Source: Anaspis maculata (taxonomy: Eukaryota; Arthropoda; Insecta; Coleoptera; Scraptiidae). From it: 64,000 nt of DNA. This document shows positions 12,131-22,671 of the stretch, in pieces. Both the position numbers and the translations under genes were made by a program. The notes below the pieces were generated by a model that worked only from the letters and a program-made list of their open reading frames with translations, made no database searches and had not been told where the DNA came from. Within the stretch, counting starts at the first letter, position 1. Every line of letters starts with the position of its first letter. The DNA lies in contig OX421965.1 of the NCBI GenBank assembly GCA_949128115.1, positions 34,963,681 through 35,027,680 on the forward strand. The letters are read 5' to 3'.

Positions 12131-12878
12131 TCATGGGTGGCTAGAATATTGCGAATGAAGAGCCAGCGGTACTCAAGGTTATGTTACCAACGGCTGCGAT
12201 CTCTTGACTCTCGGGACTCAAGGTATAATTGGACCACTCAGCTTGGTTCTTTTTTCGTGGCCACGGGTCGTGCAGAGCTGTGGTCAGGCCTCAGTTTTAG
12301 TAGCCTGCGGGCCTGTGAGGGCGAGCTCCTGTCTGCCTTTAAAGAGAGAGGCTGTTTTTAGACGACCTAGTAAGTGTACAAAATCGCAAATTTTCTGCCA
12401 TCTACAAGAATTTCCTTGCCTGCACCACCGGTTCCAGTTATTTGCAATTGGGATTGCCAACTGGAGTTCTAAAAATTATAGGACAGTTGAGAGTACACAA
12501 CAAGAGAATCATTAAATTAAGCTTCAATGGAATCTGTTATTTGATCGATTCCACTGAGATTTGCACGATTTGTAACCGCAACGAACTTGAAGATATAAAT
12601 CTCATCTTTTTTCTTTGTCCCATGTACTTGTCACTACTTTTGGTTTGATGATCTCATTGAAGTCTTGGACGGTTCAAACAGAAATATGTTGTTGAAAGTA
12701 TATAATTTTGTTTTAGGGTTTTTGAAATTAAAAGCATTCTGTCGTAATGAATAATTTTCTTACTTTTTCATTTATTTATTTATTGGTTCTGATTTATATG
12801 GTTGTTCGCTACTTCGTGAAGCAATTTACTTGTAACATTCTTGTTTTTAAAGCAATAAAATTTATTTATTTATTTATT
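12131..12878 (+). mobile_element. 5'-truncated LINE with (TTTA)n tail
   Basis: A 748-bp insertion bounded by 13-15 bp direct repeats. Its 3' end carries AATAAA at 12854-12859 and a TTTATTTATTTATT tail in place of poly(A). The 5' part encodes a post-RT block (YSRLCYQRLRSLDS, NWTTQLGSF). The 12442-12650 part encodes the C-terminal zinc-knuckle-like end (CTICNRNELEDIN then FFLCPMY), a C-x2-C plus H/C pattern as in CR1/RTE/I-type ORF2. Frames are shifted relative to one another, so this is a dead-on-arrival copy. The target before insertion can be read by removing 12131-12891. Confidence 0.85.
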
Positions 12879-12891
12879 ATGTGCTTTTGCA
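12877..12891 (+). repeat. Target-site duplication, right copy
   Basis: Identical to 12116-12130. It directly follows the TTTA microsatellite tail of the LINE. Confidence 0.8.
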
Positions 12892-14895
12892 ATATTGTAC
12901 ACAACGTCGAGTGAATGAGCAAGCAAAAAGTGAATCCAAACGGGTTACGACGCGCATCCACCGACTACCGTTCGTCAGCATTTGTCGCTCGACTGATCGT
13001 TGAAATCTCCATTCTAGAAGTACGGCGGAATCCAATTACAGGATCTGAGTTACGATGTTTTGGAATTGGTTGCACAAACTAGTACTGATAGGTTGATTTG
13101 ATGGATGCATTTATTCATGTTGACTTATCAGACTAGTGTGCAAGCAACAAACATGCATCATGCATTAACAATAACATCAACAACTAAAAGTCTGGAAACT
13201 AGGAGATCTTAGAGTATTTCCGCTGTCTCAGTATATTTTGCGCGGAATATTACGTCACAGAATACAGGTATAGCGACAAAGCGAGCGCGTTTCGCTTATA
13301 TCTATTATGACAACGTTCCATTATACCTCCTGTTAAGTCCTTTATCTTCACAACGCGATGGTTTGTGCAAACATAGCTACGTGGTTCGTGAAGTAATAAG
13401 TAATAATAACCTAAGTTAACGCTCGTCTTACAGTACAATTTGCGACAGTTTCGAAGGTATACCTATTACGTATAGGTACCTTACGTAAATATGCGGGTAC
13501 CTACGAACATATAACCATACTTACATCCATCATATTATATTATTCTAAGAGGTATAACTTGATGGAATCCCCCAAGAAAGCTGGGGAGTTACACAAAGGA
13601 AGACGAAATCCAACCGGGATAAGTAGGCAGTGTTGAATTCATGCACATTATGAAATATACCTATTTCTCGTAGATTTTATTCCTGCATTATACCATACCT
13701 GCTCAAATCACGAGCTTTTGGGAGATGATAAAAAACGAACCGTAAGGCATTTTTCTATTCTGAGCAGTGAAGAGGCAGATAACGTTTTATTTGTCCACCA
13801 GTATGTATACTTCGAGCTATAATAATCTGATGTCTCCGATTCCATATACGTAAGTATACCCACAGTACCTACAAAGTTCGAACGAATCAGATTCACGGTT
13901 TAGATGAATGTACATATGAGCGAACGAATGTACCTACATATCATCGAGGATATAACGCATAGGCGCTACTAGACACTGTTTCAGCCAATAATATGCACGG
14001 AAATAGCATAAGTATGGAGCAGGCTATCACCGCGATGATGAAACAAGTGAATATTATGCCTTCACGGGCGTACATCCAAGTAACGCACCCCTGAAGAAAT
14101 CCTACTAAGCAACTCAAAGGGAACAAATCCCACTTGGAGTAGTTGAGAGCCGTCCAGCCGAAGTCTTCTGTCTCGTGTAGAGCGTACAGGACACTTGGAC
14201 ACTATCCAATACTTGGCAAAAACTGAGTAGATAAACAGATTCGAAATTTCAAATGACCATACACTCTCGTATTTACCGTTGAGTGATTTGATACGGGAGC
14301 TTGGGCAAGACAATTCCAACACAGAGAGGGTCCCCTGCGTGAGATCATTCGAATTTTTAATGTTTTCTAAAGGCACAGTGAGATTGCGACTCCACCGCAA
14401 ATCAGAAATGCATGTAGTAATCATAAAAAAAAACTTGATGAGCAATCCTTTTTCTAGAATACTCCTGGCTTCTTCTCACAGCGCCTCCCTCCTTGAACAA
14501 TAATCCTGGTCACGGCACCACTCTGTGATGGTACGCCCCCTGACATATTATTTGTTTGTTTGGCCTGTGATTGTCTTAACCTGTGCTGTTCCACCCTTTT
14601 CGACCGTTGGCTGTGATCGTCGTAACCATTCACTGTGCCCGCTTTTGTTCAAGAGTGAAACGACCCGAGGGAGAAGAAGGAGTTCAATGAAATACGCTCA
14701 TTGCACAGAAAGTTACAATTACTCAAAACAAAATAAGTGCAGAATGATTATATTATGGTTCTTTCCACAAAACACCTAACATATGACTGACAAAGTCAAC
14801 AGAGGGACCAAAAATTATCAATACAATGATAAAACATGCAAACAATTGAAAACTAAAAAATAAAATACGTCAAACTGTCGGTCAAAGAAAAGAAA
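12892..14895. other. No gene recognised
   Basis: AT-rich DNA with several GGTACCTAC words (13470-13510) common throughout this genome. Short open frames on the minus strand at 13708-14445 show no domain. Nothing further can be supported. Confidence 0.35.
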
Positions 14896-15130
14896 GAGTG
14901 ACGGATTTGGAATATAGACACTCAGTGGAAGAATCCGCCAAAGAAACCCCTGAGTATTGCTCGACGAAGAGAACTCTCAAAAATATGTGTGACAGAATGA
15001 CAAGCGACTCACTGATAATTTCCATATTCAGTGTAAGTAAAATTAGTGAAACAACATCGTAGGAACATCAGTAGACAAATATAGGAACATCAGTAGATTA
15101 TGCTTGATAAAATCAACAATGCATAATAGA
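14896..15130. repeat. Dispersed repeat family A, copy 1
   Basis: It aligns in the same orientation with 25319-25545. Shared blocks include GAGTGACG, GACACTCA-TGGAAGAAT, AAATATGTG, GACAGAATGAC, AGCGACT, CTGATAAT and a distal ATAAAATCAACAA. Copies differ by substitutions and small indels, which indicates an old family. No TIR or coding sequence was recognised. Confidence 0.75.
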
Positions 15131-15186
15131 TAGCAAAAACTCAACTGTGAGTAGATCTCGTCAAAGTATGACAAAAACCCATGTAA

Positions 15187-15562
15187 CATTTTGCAAAGTT
15201 TAGCCTGATGACGAAGATACAGCCCTTCAAAGTTCACTTTTTTCGGATTTCAAAAATTTGTAACTCAGTGACGTCTTGGCCAAAACAAACTTAAATTCAG
15301 CATACACCGATTTGTCGAAACTATCTACTGATCCGCCAAATTTTGAAAGAATCCAAGCAGGGGTGTAGGAGTTATAAGGATCAATAATTTATAAGCATCC
15401 GAAGAAAAGTTTAGTTAAGGTGAACCCTCATAACTTCTGCGCCACTAAAGCTTATGCTGAATTAAAGCGTCGAAACGTTCCTGAGTTACAAATTTTTGGA
15501 ATCCGAAATAAGTGAACTTTGAAGGGCTGTATCTTCGTCAATAGGCCGAACTTTGCAAAATG
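15187..15562. mobile_element. Fold-back element with about 80-bp terminal inverted repeats
   Basis: CATTTTGCAAAGTTTAGCC at 15187 is answered by its reverse complement ending at 15562. The match continues for about 80 bp through ATACAGCCCTTCAAAGTTCA and the AAAAATTTGTAACTCAG block, with only a few mismatches. Weaker pairing continues inward. No coding content. It is likely a non-autonomous TIR element. The subterminal word CCCTTCAAAGTT recurs in the neighbouring fold-back elements. Confidence 0.75.
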
Positions 15563-15563
15563 G

Positions 15564-15755
15564 TATACAGGGTGAGTCATTGATATGAGCGAGCTCAATT
15601 ACACCTACGCCATTAATGATATCGAAATGAACCAAACGGCACTGCAAACGGGAGGTCAAAGTGCAGTTTGTGAAATTATTTTGCTCTATACAGGATGCCC
15701 CATTTTCGCAAGAGCAGTTTTTGGACAAGCTTTTTTGAATGGCACCCCCTGTATA
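15564..15755. mobile_element. Short TIR element, TATACAGGGTG ends
   Basis: The sequence starts TATACAGGGTG and ends CACCCCCTGTATA, an imperfect inverted repeat, 192 bp overall. The same terminal word opens sequences near 6674, 23880 and 40111. This is a non-autonomous DNA element by structure. The superfamily is undetermined. Confidence 0.45.
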
Positions 15756-15982
15756 TTTTTGGTGGATTTGCCCTTTCTCAGGCATTGCAAATTCGTTTAG
15801 TATTTGCAATTCGCTTCAACCATTCAGAAGTCATTGATTTTTCTTTAAAAATTAATGTGTTTGTAGGCACTTACTGAATGAATCGCAAGGCACTTGGTTT
15901 TCAGGTTATCAAGTTGAGACTTTGCTTATGTTTAGGTAATAGCCTAAGGTATCTTTTGGTGGTAATATCGCCTATTTCCGTT

Positions 15983-16999
15983 TCGGTATCACCTTGCTGT
16001 GACACATTGATTTTGGTAAACTTTGAAGGGCATAACTTCATTTTCTCAAATAGCACCCCCTGTTTTTTATTTCTTATTCGTATCAGGCGTCTCATTTCAC
16101 ATATTTTTTATCTCCTATGTTTTTTCTCAAAAGTTGATAGTTTGAAAAATAAATCGGGTTTTCTGAAAAAAATAGACACAAATTTCATAGATTAAACTTA
16201 GAGTGCAATGGAAATCAACTAATTCTGAAAACCAACGTCAAAGTGACTTCTTTTATACGTCACTTTAAAATTTTGACAAGAAATTTTTTCATTTTAAACA
16301 GTTTTTACGATTGCAAATGTAGTAGTAAATGTTATCACTAATAATTTGTTGCACTACCTCAATAAATGATAATGTTCAGTTCCTTGCTCCGACATTTTGA
16401 GTTTTTAATTTTTACCTAATAATTTCTTGCCAAAATTTGAAAATGACGTACAATAGAAGTCAATTGACGTTGGTTGTCAGAATTAGTTGATGCAGTTTGG
16501 ATTCAGAATTAGTTCAATTTTCAAGTTGATGACTTGATCCGGTGCCATGGCCTGCGAGGTCACCTGACTTGACTAACCCGATTTTTTCTTCAGGACTTCG
16601 TTTACGATCGGGTGTATGAAGCTCAAGTCAATACCAGGGAAAATATGCAAGAAATAACTAAAAAGGCTTTCCGTGGCATTCTTTATTTTCACTTGATAGT
16701 TTCTTGTCAAAATTTAAAAGTGACATACAATAGAAGTCACTTTGACATTGGTTGTCAGAATTAGTTGATTTTCATTGCTCGCTAAGTTTAATCGATGAGA
16801 TTTTTGTCCAGTTTTTAGAAAAACCAAATTATTTTCAAAACAATCAACTTTTGAGAAAAAACATAGGAGGTAAAAAAGATGTGAAATGAGACGCCTGATA
16901 CGAATACGAAAATAAAAAACAGAGGTGCTATTTGGAAAAATGAAGTAATGGCCCTTCAAAGTTTACCAAAATCAATGTGTCACAGCAAGGTGATACCGA
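15983..16999. mobile_element. Long-TIR element (arms about 300 bp) with transposase remnant
   Basis: The left arm (15983 to about 16285) and right arm (about 16693-16999) are reverse complements at roughly 90% identity by eye. They run from TCGGTATCACCTTGCTGTG through AACTTTGAAGGG and TATCAGGCGTCTCATTTCAC. A further partial copy of the inner arm lies at about 16425-16495. The centre carries the last part of a DDE transposase (separate entry), so this is a decayed DNA transposon that has become a fold-back. Confidence 0.75.
16540..16680 (+). pseudogene. Transposase fragment of mariner/Tc1-like (DDE_3) type
   Basis: Reading PVPWPARSPDLT at 16540-16575 gives the classic W-P-x-x-S-P-D-L motif before the third catalytic acid in IS630/Tc1/mariner transposases. 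A frame change follows. The second frame then reads DFVYDRVYEAQVNTRENMQE at about 16592-16650, the usual C-terminal continuation in insect elements of this group. Only about 45 residues survive. The fragment is enclosed by the long TIRs of 15983-16999. Confidence 0.7.
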
Positions 17000-17022
17000 G
17001 GGGTTGACCACTGGGGAAATCT

Positions 17023-17236
17023 TTTGTAGAAGCCAGAGGAAGTCCAAGGGAAGTCCGAGGAAGTCTGGAGGAAGTCGGGGGAAGTGAAGAGGAAGTCGGA
17101 GGAAATCAGGAGGAAGTCCGAGGAAGTCCGAGGAAGTCCGAGGAAGTCCGAGGAAGTTATAAGGAAGTCCGAGGAAGTCATGAGGAAGTCGGGAGGAAGT
17201 CTGAGGAAATCAGGAGGAAGTCGGAGGAAGTCTTAA
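17023..17236. repeat. Minisatellite, unit about GGAAGTCCGA
   Basis: About 20 head-to-tail copies of a 10-11 bp unit (GGAAGTCCGA, GGAAGTCGGA, GGAAATCAGGA). Four consecutive identical units occur around 17110-17150, which points to recent slippage. It encodes a SDFL/TSSDF-type artefact on the minus strand and is not considered coding. Confidence 0.9.
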
Positions 17237-17589
17237 TTGATATACGCATGCGCCGCAACACGCGCATGCGCAACAAAATATAAAACATCACCGTCGTGTT
17301 GGCGTCGGTGAGAAAGCGCTTTACTATGCCGGAAGCCGGAGATATACAAACAATAAACGGTCCATCGAGATGTGGGTCGAAGGGACTCTTAGAAGCGAGC
17401 CCATAAATCGGGAACATGTAGGTCCACTTATTTTTTAATTTTTCTATCTCCCTGTGAATTTTGTAACACTTATTTCGGGGCACCCGTATACAATGTGGTC
17501 CAAGTTTGAGAGATGATAGAGAATCAAAAATGAAAGGAACATTCGAAAAGAAAAAAATGTGTGCATAATAATGGAGATATAGCCCTTCA
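17237..17589. other. No gene; small GCATGCGC inverted repeat
   Basis: CGCATGCG occurs at about 17245 and again within GCGCATGCGC at about 17263. The rest to 17589 shows no recognisable gene. Confidence 0.35.
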
Positions 17590-18605
17590 AAGTTGGAAAT
17601 GGAAAATCGTTTTTCTAGCATAACTTTTGAACCGTCCAACCGATTTTGTTCAAATTTGAACCAAAGTTTACTTGAGCGAGTGTCTATCGAACGATAGTAA
17701 CGCAATTTATCAAAATTATCCAGGGGCGTAGAAAATAGAGGCACTTTTTTCTTGCCCCCTAATTTTTTACACCCTTGGAGATTTTCCAAAATTGTTCATG
17801 TTTTTGAGTTTTATATTAAGTTTGAAAAAAAAGTCACCCCTGCAAAATTTAGATTAGAGGTTTAGTTTTCAAAATATCAGAAATTTCGGAAAACATATCG
17901 GAAACGCCGCTTTCAAGTGCCTGAAAATTAAAATCCAAGAAAACTTATGATTTCCTAACTGAAATAAGTTCTCTAGGTGTTTGAAGTTGATAAACCATCA
18001 TTTTTTCTGACGAAGAGAAAATGTTCAAGGAACACATTTTTTAGGCTTTGAAAGTGAGGATTTCGAGATGTTTTTCAAAGTTCCAAACCCATGCATATAC
18101 CTCAAAACGAAGCCTCTAATCAAAATTTTGCAAGGATAACTTTTTCTTTCAAATTGAACATTTTTGCAAGAAAGAAAGCAGCTTTTTGAGCAGAGATGAT
18201 CTGTTGACAATGTGCTGGAGTAGAAGAATAGACGAAGCTTCCAGAAGCAATCCAGGGCTATCAGCGGTCATCAGGTGCAGGAGTCATGTAGCTGTCAAAA
18301 TTTCTTTCAAAATATATACACTCAAAAGATGTAAAACACCTCGCAAAAGGTCTCTGTAGAGTATAAAACTTGAATGAACTTGAAACTTGAATGAACAATT
18401 ATGAAAGATTTTCGAGGGGGTAAAAAATTAGAAGGCAAAAAGAGGGGTGCCCCTTATATCTTCACCCCTGGGTTATTTTGAATAAACGCGTTATTATTAT
18501 CGTTCAATAGAGACTCGCTTAAGTAAACTTTGGCTCAAATTTGAACAAAATAGGTTTAACAGTTCAAAAAATAAGCTAAAAAACGATCTTTTATTCCCAT
18601 TTGAT
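17590..18605. mobile_element. 1-kb fold-back element
   Basis: Left arm about 17590-17805 pairs with right arm about 18390-18605. Matching blocks include TTTTGTTCAAATTTGA-CCAAAGTTTACTT, GCGAGT-TCTAT-GAACGATA and TCTAATTTTTTAC. A second inner pair (CCTCTAAT-AAATTTTGCA at about 17843-17868 and 18110-18135) shows the palindrome continues inward. ATAGCCCTTCAAAGTT lies at its left edge, as in the neighbouring elements. No coding sequence. Confidence 0.7.
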
Positions 18606-18990
18606 GTGGTAAAATAAGGCGAAACTCCACAACATGAATTGTTATTTCAATGCAGTGTAGGTTTCGGCACAGAGTTACACCTAATGAAGTTGACACGGTG
18701 TCCTGCATAATAATTGAAATATGCTCTTTTTTTCTTTTTTTTTTAGTAAACACGTTGGTTTTTCAGGGTCATGCTTTGACATTAATGAGGTTCCCTTCTG
18801 AGAACGTGGTGGAATTTTGCAGAAGAAGTATAGCAGCAGCAAATTTAAAATCACTCATTCATCATGTGGGGAAAGTCAAGGAAAGACAAAGCATTTTTTA
18901 TGTGTGGAAGGTTATTTTAATACACGTAAGCTCAGCCACCACCGCATGTGGCCCTTACGCACCACTGTGACGGGAACTGACAGGTTATGG
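18606..18990. other. No gene recognised
   Basis: Flanking DNA between the fold-back and the Ty3/Gypsy element. A T-rich run (18725-18742) is the only feature. Confidence 0.4.
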
Positions 18991-18994
18991 TCTA
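18991..18994 (+). repeat. Target-site duplication TCTA, left
   Basis: TCTA precedes the TGTTATC start of the 5' LTR and is repeated at 22668-22671 directly after the TTATCA end of the 3' LTR. Four-bp TSDs fit Ty3/Gypsy integration. Confidence 0.8.
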
Positions 18995-19261
18995 TGTTAT
19001 CTACGCCACTGGTGAGGTGCCTGCCTGCCATGTGTCAGCCTGTCAAACGGCGCGCCACCTGTAGAGCAACGATGGAGGTGCTCCTCGGCGGATGACACTG
19101 GTGACAGTCGGGATGACAGTGGACAGTTGGCAACCCTGATTCGGGATTATTATTATTCATCGGGCGGCTTTTTCCTGTATTACATACAAGTCGGAGAGTA
19201 AAGCGTGTTATCTTAAATTTTGTCGTTATTTTTCTCGCGCAACGCCCCTTTGGGGTTATCA
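18995..19261 (+). repeat. 5' LTR of the Ty3/Gypsy element
   Basis: 267 bp, TGTTATCTACG to GGTTATCA. It differs from the 3' LTR at three positions: T/C in CAACGATGGAG, T/C in GGATTATTATTATT, and A/T in GCGTGTTATCTTA. Confidence 0.92.
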
Positions 19262-19277
19262 TCAGAAGTGGGAACCA
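19262..19277 (+). other. Putative primer-binding site
   Basis: TCAGAAGTGGGAACC lies directly after the LTR end. The position is right for a tRNA primer site. The tRNA was not identified. Confidence 0.45.
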
Positions 19278-19386
19278 AATCCAAAGCTTACATTATATTT
19301 TTGATTGCAGTTGCGCTGTGCTGCGGTCTGATCGAGCGGCCCCAGAGGCGGAGGCCGATTTGTCTTTGCGACCCTTGGCGTCAAAA

Positions 19387-22276
19387 ATGGCGTCGAGAGA
19401 TGGTGGTTCAGCTGCATCCGAAAATGCTACGCTGAATAGCATTGAGTCAGCAATGCTCCGTTTAATCGATACACTGGCCCGAGGAGCCCCTGCCGCAAGT
19501 AGCGTCCAGCATCAGCCGATGTACACAACACCAACTCCTAGACGTGATATCTCGTTGCCTACTTTTGACCCGGAGCATGACGACTCGGATACCTGGTGCG
19601 CCGAGGTAGAAAGAGCTATCGACATGTACCAATGGGATGAATATGAGACGCTCCATATCGTTCCTGCGTTTTTGTCAAAAAGCGCCAAGGTATGGTTTCA
19701 GAACTGGAAATGTGAAGACCGGAGGTGGTCAAAATTCAAGGCGGATTTCGTCAGCGTTTTCCCTGTGCAAGTCACGATTGGGGAACGACTCGAGATTGCT
19801 GTTAACTGTAAGTCCAGCCAATTTACTTCCTATTCTGAATATGTTCGCACTGAAGTCCAGCTTTTGCAACGAGTAAAATTTGAAATTCCTGAAACGGCGA
19901 TGATCGATATCATCATAACTGGCATTAGTGATGAAACTTGTAGAATCACGGCTCGTAACTGTCGTTGTTCCAAGGTGAGCGACTTAATTGTGATTTTGTG
20001 CAACTTCAAACTCCACACGCCCACCCCATTAAAAGCGGATTCAGTAGGGCCTTCGCGTACGGTGCGACGTGAGCATCATCGGCCGCATCATTCTAAACAT
20101 CCGTACACTAAAAACCCTGGCAACAGCAACCAAAGGCGCTGTTATCGGTGTAATAGTCCGTCACACATTAGGTCAAACTGTACACGACAGGAGGGTAAGG
20201 ACTTGAGTGACAATAAGCCAGTTTGCACTTTCTGCCATAAAAGCGGTCACCTTGAAAATTCATGTTTCGCGAAACTTAGGTCCGAACAACATAAGAAATC
20301 AGTGAACTTTTGTCATTCTACTGATAACTTTCACTGCACCGCAGTCGTCGTTGACGGCATTCCGACAGATGCATTTATTGACACTGGATCTCAAGTTTCT
20401 CTGGTATCACGACGCCTTGTCAATAAGCTGACTGTGCAAACTCATCAAGAACCACTCGTCATGTTGGCATTGGGAGAAACCCCTATTGTTTCTCAAGAAC
20501 GTGTGACACTAACTGTAGAGTTTCCGTCCCTTACGATCGAGTCCGATTTTTACGTTCTAGACGAAAAACTTCCGGCTGATCTATTGATAGGCACAGACGT
20601 GTTGGATCGGGAAGGCATTTGTTATACCCGCACTCCTGAAGGATTCTCACTGTCACGTGCCAGCGCGGCACCCACTGTCTTGACTGTTTCCATTCCTCAG
20701 AAAATAAAAGCTCCACGAGATTCCGTCAAGGCCATAACAGATATACTTGCATCGTTTGAAAATCTCATCGCTGATGGAACGTCAACCTCAACTGTCACAA
20801 CAAGTGAACTTTTTATCCGTGTAACATCCGCTGTTCCAATAAGATACCAACCGTATCGACTGTCTTTAGCCGAAAGAGAAACAGTACAGGGGATTATTGA
20901 CGATCTATTGCAGAAAAAAATAATTCGGCCTTCGTGTTCACCCTATGCCAGTCCGGTGCTTCTCGTCAAAAAAAAAGGATGGTCGAGACCGCTTGTGTGT
21001 GGACTTCCGCGCACTGAATAGAGTCACAGTCAAAGACCGGTACCCGTTACCTTGCATTGACGACCAAATAGATCGTCTATGCGGCAAGAACTTTTTTACA
21101 TCTTTAGACATGGCGTCCGGGTTCCACCAAATTCCCATTCATTGCGAATCAATCGAGAAAACGGCCTTTGTCACCCCTGATGGCCAGTGGGAGTATCTCA
21201 AGATGCCGTTTGGGCTCGCTAATGCTCCGTCCGTGTACCAAAGGGCAATTAATTCGGCGTTGCAGCCCTTGATCCAAGAAAAGAAGGTGTTGGTATATAT
21301 GGACGACGTCTTGATCGCTTCAAGCACTATCGAAGAAAACCTTCAAACACTGAATGAGGCCTGCCGGTTACTTCCAAATTGCGGTTTTCAGATCAACTTG
21401 GACAAATGTCAATTTCTGGCCAGAGAAATTGAATACTTGGGTCGTCGAATTTCAAAACACGGTGTACGTCCGAGCGAAACCAAAGTAATCGCGCTTACAA
21501 ACTCGCATGCCCCTCGGAATGTTCGCGAGGTCCGCCAATTTTTAGGCCTTGCGGGGTATTTCCGGAAATTTGTTCGTGGGTATTCGTCGAAAGTCAAGCC
21601 CATTACCGATTTACTCCGAAGCAACGTGTCGTGGAATTGGACAGAAGAGTGCGAGTCTATCCGCCGGGATATCATTTCCCTTCTGTCAGACTACCCCGTC
21701 TTGGCATTGTTCGACCCGAGCCTGGAAACCGAATTACACACCGATGCAAGTAGCCTGGGGTACGGTGCAGTTTTGCAGCAAAAACATGTCGACGCTATGC
21801 GAGTAGTGGCATATTTTAGCCGAAGCACACAGGGAGCCGAGAATAAATATCATTCGTATGAACTCGAAACTTTGGCAATCGTGAACGCTCTCAAGCATTT
21901 CCGCCACTATCTACTTGGGCTTTCTTTCACAATCATCACCGACTGCAACGCTGTGAAATCGACCATGAACAAGAAGGATCTCAATCCGAGAGTGGCCCGT
22001 TGGTGGATTTATTTGCAAGACTTCACATTCGAGATCAAATACCGTAAGGGAACGAACATTCCTCATGCCGATTTTCTGAGTAGAAATCCCCTGATCAATG
22101 TGGTAGAGATCCCGCAAACCACATCCGAACCTTGGCTTCGTGTTGCTCAAAAGGTGGACGCCTACACATCAGAATTAATGAAAAGATTGGAAAACGGTGA
22201 AGTTGATGGTCGCCTTTACAAAAAGAAGAATGGATTCCTTTATCGTGTCGTCGCAGAAGAGAAGGGTACTAATTGA
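19387..22276 (+). pseudogene. gag-pol: Gag-protease-reverse transcriptase-RNase H polyprotein, frameshifted
   Basis: The first ATG in frame is at 19387; the frame opens without ATG further upstream. Gag occupies about residues 1-250. Two CCHC zinc knuckles follow (CYRCNSPSHIRSNC from residue 252, then CTFCHKSGHLENSC). The aspartic protease site DTGS is at about residue 332. RT starts with the RYQPYRLSLAERE block, and the catalytic YMDD is at 21296-21307. RNase H follows (LHTDASSLGYGAVL, ETLAIVNALKHFRHYL, TDCNAVK), with a HADFLSRNP end. After the A9 run at 20969-20977 the frame shifts by one base. The first frame then ends at 21021 and the second carries the rest of RT. Homopolymer slippage is the simplest cause, a mutation or an assembly error rather than programmed frameshifting inside RT. 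The last residues (NGFLYRVV) resemble the start of the integrase zinc-binding region, then stop. No DDE integrase is present. Confidence 0.92.
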
Positions 22277-22279
22277 CCT

Positions 22280-22319
22280 GACGCAGTCCGCATCTACTTC
22301 TCAGTAGACGGACCGCGTC
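22280..22319. other. Hairpin at the integrase-deletion region
   Basis: GACGCAGTCCGCATCTACT is followed after TCTC by AGTAGACGGACCGCGTC, an inverted repeat with two or three mismatches, just after the pol stop codon. It may mark the deletion junction or be a 3' structural element. Confidence 0.5.
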
Positions 22320-22400
22320 CGGTTTTTCCTTTATTTGTTTCAGTAAATTTCTTAAAATTCTTCGGTTCGAGGACGATCCCTTTTTGTTCAGGAACGGCCG

Positions 22401-22667
22401 TGTTATCTACGCCACTGGTGAGGTGCCTGCCTGCCATGTGTCAGCCTGTCAAACGGCGCGCCACCTGTAGAGCAACGACGGAGGTGCTCCTCGGCGGATG
22501 ACACTGGTGACAGTCGGGATGACAGTGGACAGTTGGCAACCCTGATTCGGGATTATCATTATTCATCGGGCGGCTTTTTCCTGTATTACATACAAGTCGG
22601 AGAGTAAAGCGTGTTTTCTTAAATTTTGTCGTTATTTTTCTCGCGCAACGCCCCTTTGGGGTTATCA
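22401..22667 (+). repeat. 3' LTR of the Ty3/Gypsy element
   Basis: Matches 18995-19261 over its whole length with three substitutions. It is followed by TSD TCTA. No canonical long polypurine tract precedes it; the preceding bases are CAGGAACGGCCG. Confidence 0.92.
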
Positions 22668-22671
22668 TCTA
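22668..22671 (+). repeat. Target-site duplication TCTA, right
   Basis: Matches 18991-18994. Confidence 0.8.

Larger units (their letters stand above)
18995..22667 (+). mobile_element. Ty3/Gypsy LTR retrotransposon, integrase deleted
   Basis: A 3673-bp unit with identical-length 267-bp LTRs (TG...CA ends), 4-bp TSDs (TCTA), a PBS-like site directly after the 5' LTR and gag-protease-RT-RNase H in order. The LTRs differ at three positions by my comparison (about 1%), so insertion was recent. The coding region stops shortly after RNase H, and only 124 bp separate that stop from the 3' LTR. The integrase and the usual 3' portion are therefore missing. With the RT frameshift the copy is not autonomous. 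Confidence 0.9.

Noticed and set aside
17178..17789. 203-codon minus-strand ORF
   Set aside because: It runs across the minisatellite and one arm of a fold-back element, so the open frame is a by-product of repeats.
20945..21021. Programmed ribosomal frameshift between gag and pol
   Set aside because: The shift is inside the RT domain at a homopolymer, downstream of the protease; known gag-pol shifts lie before or within the protease region.
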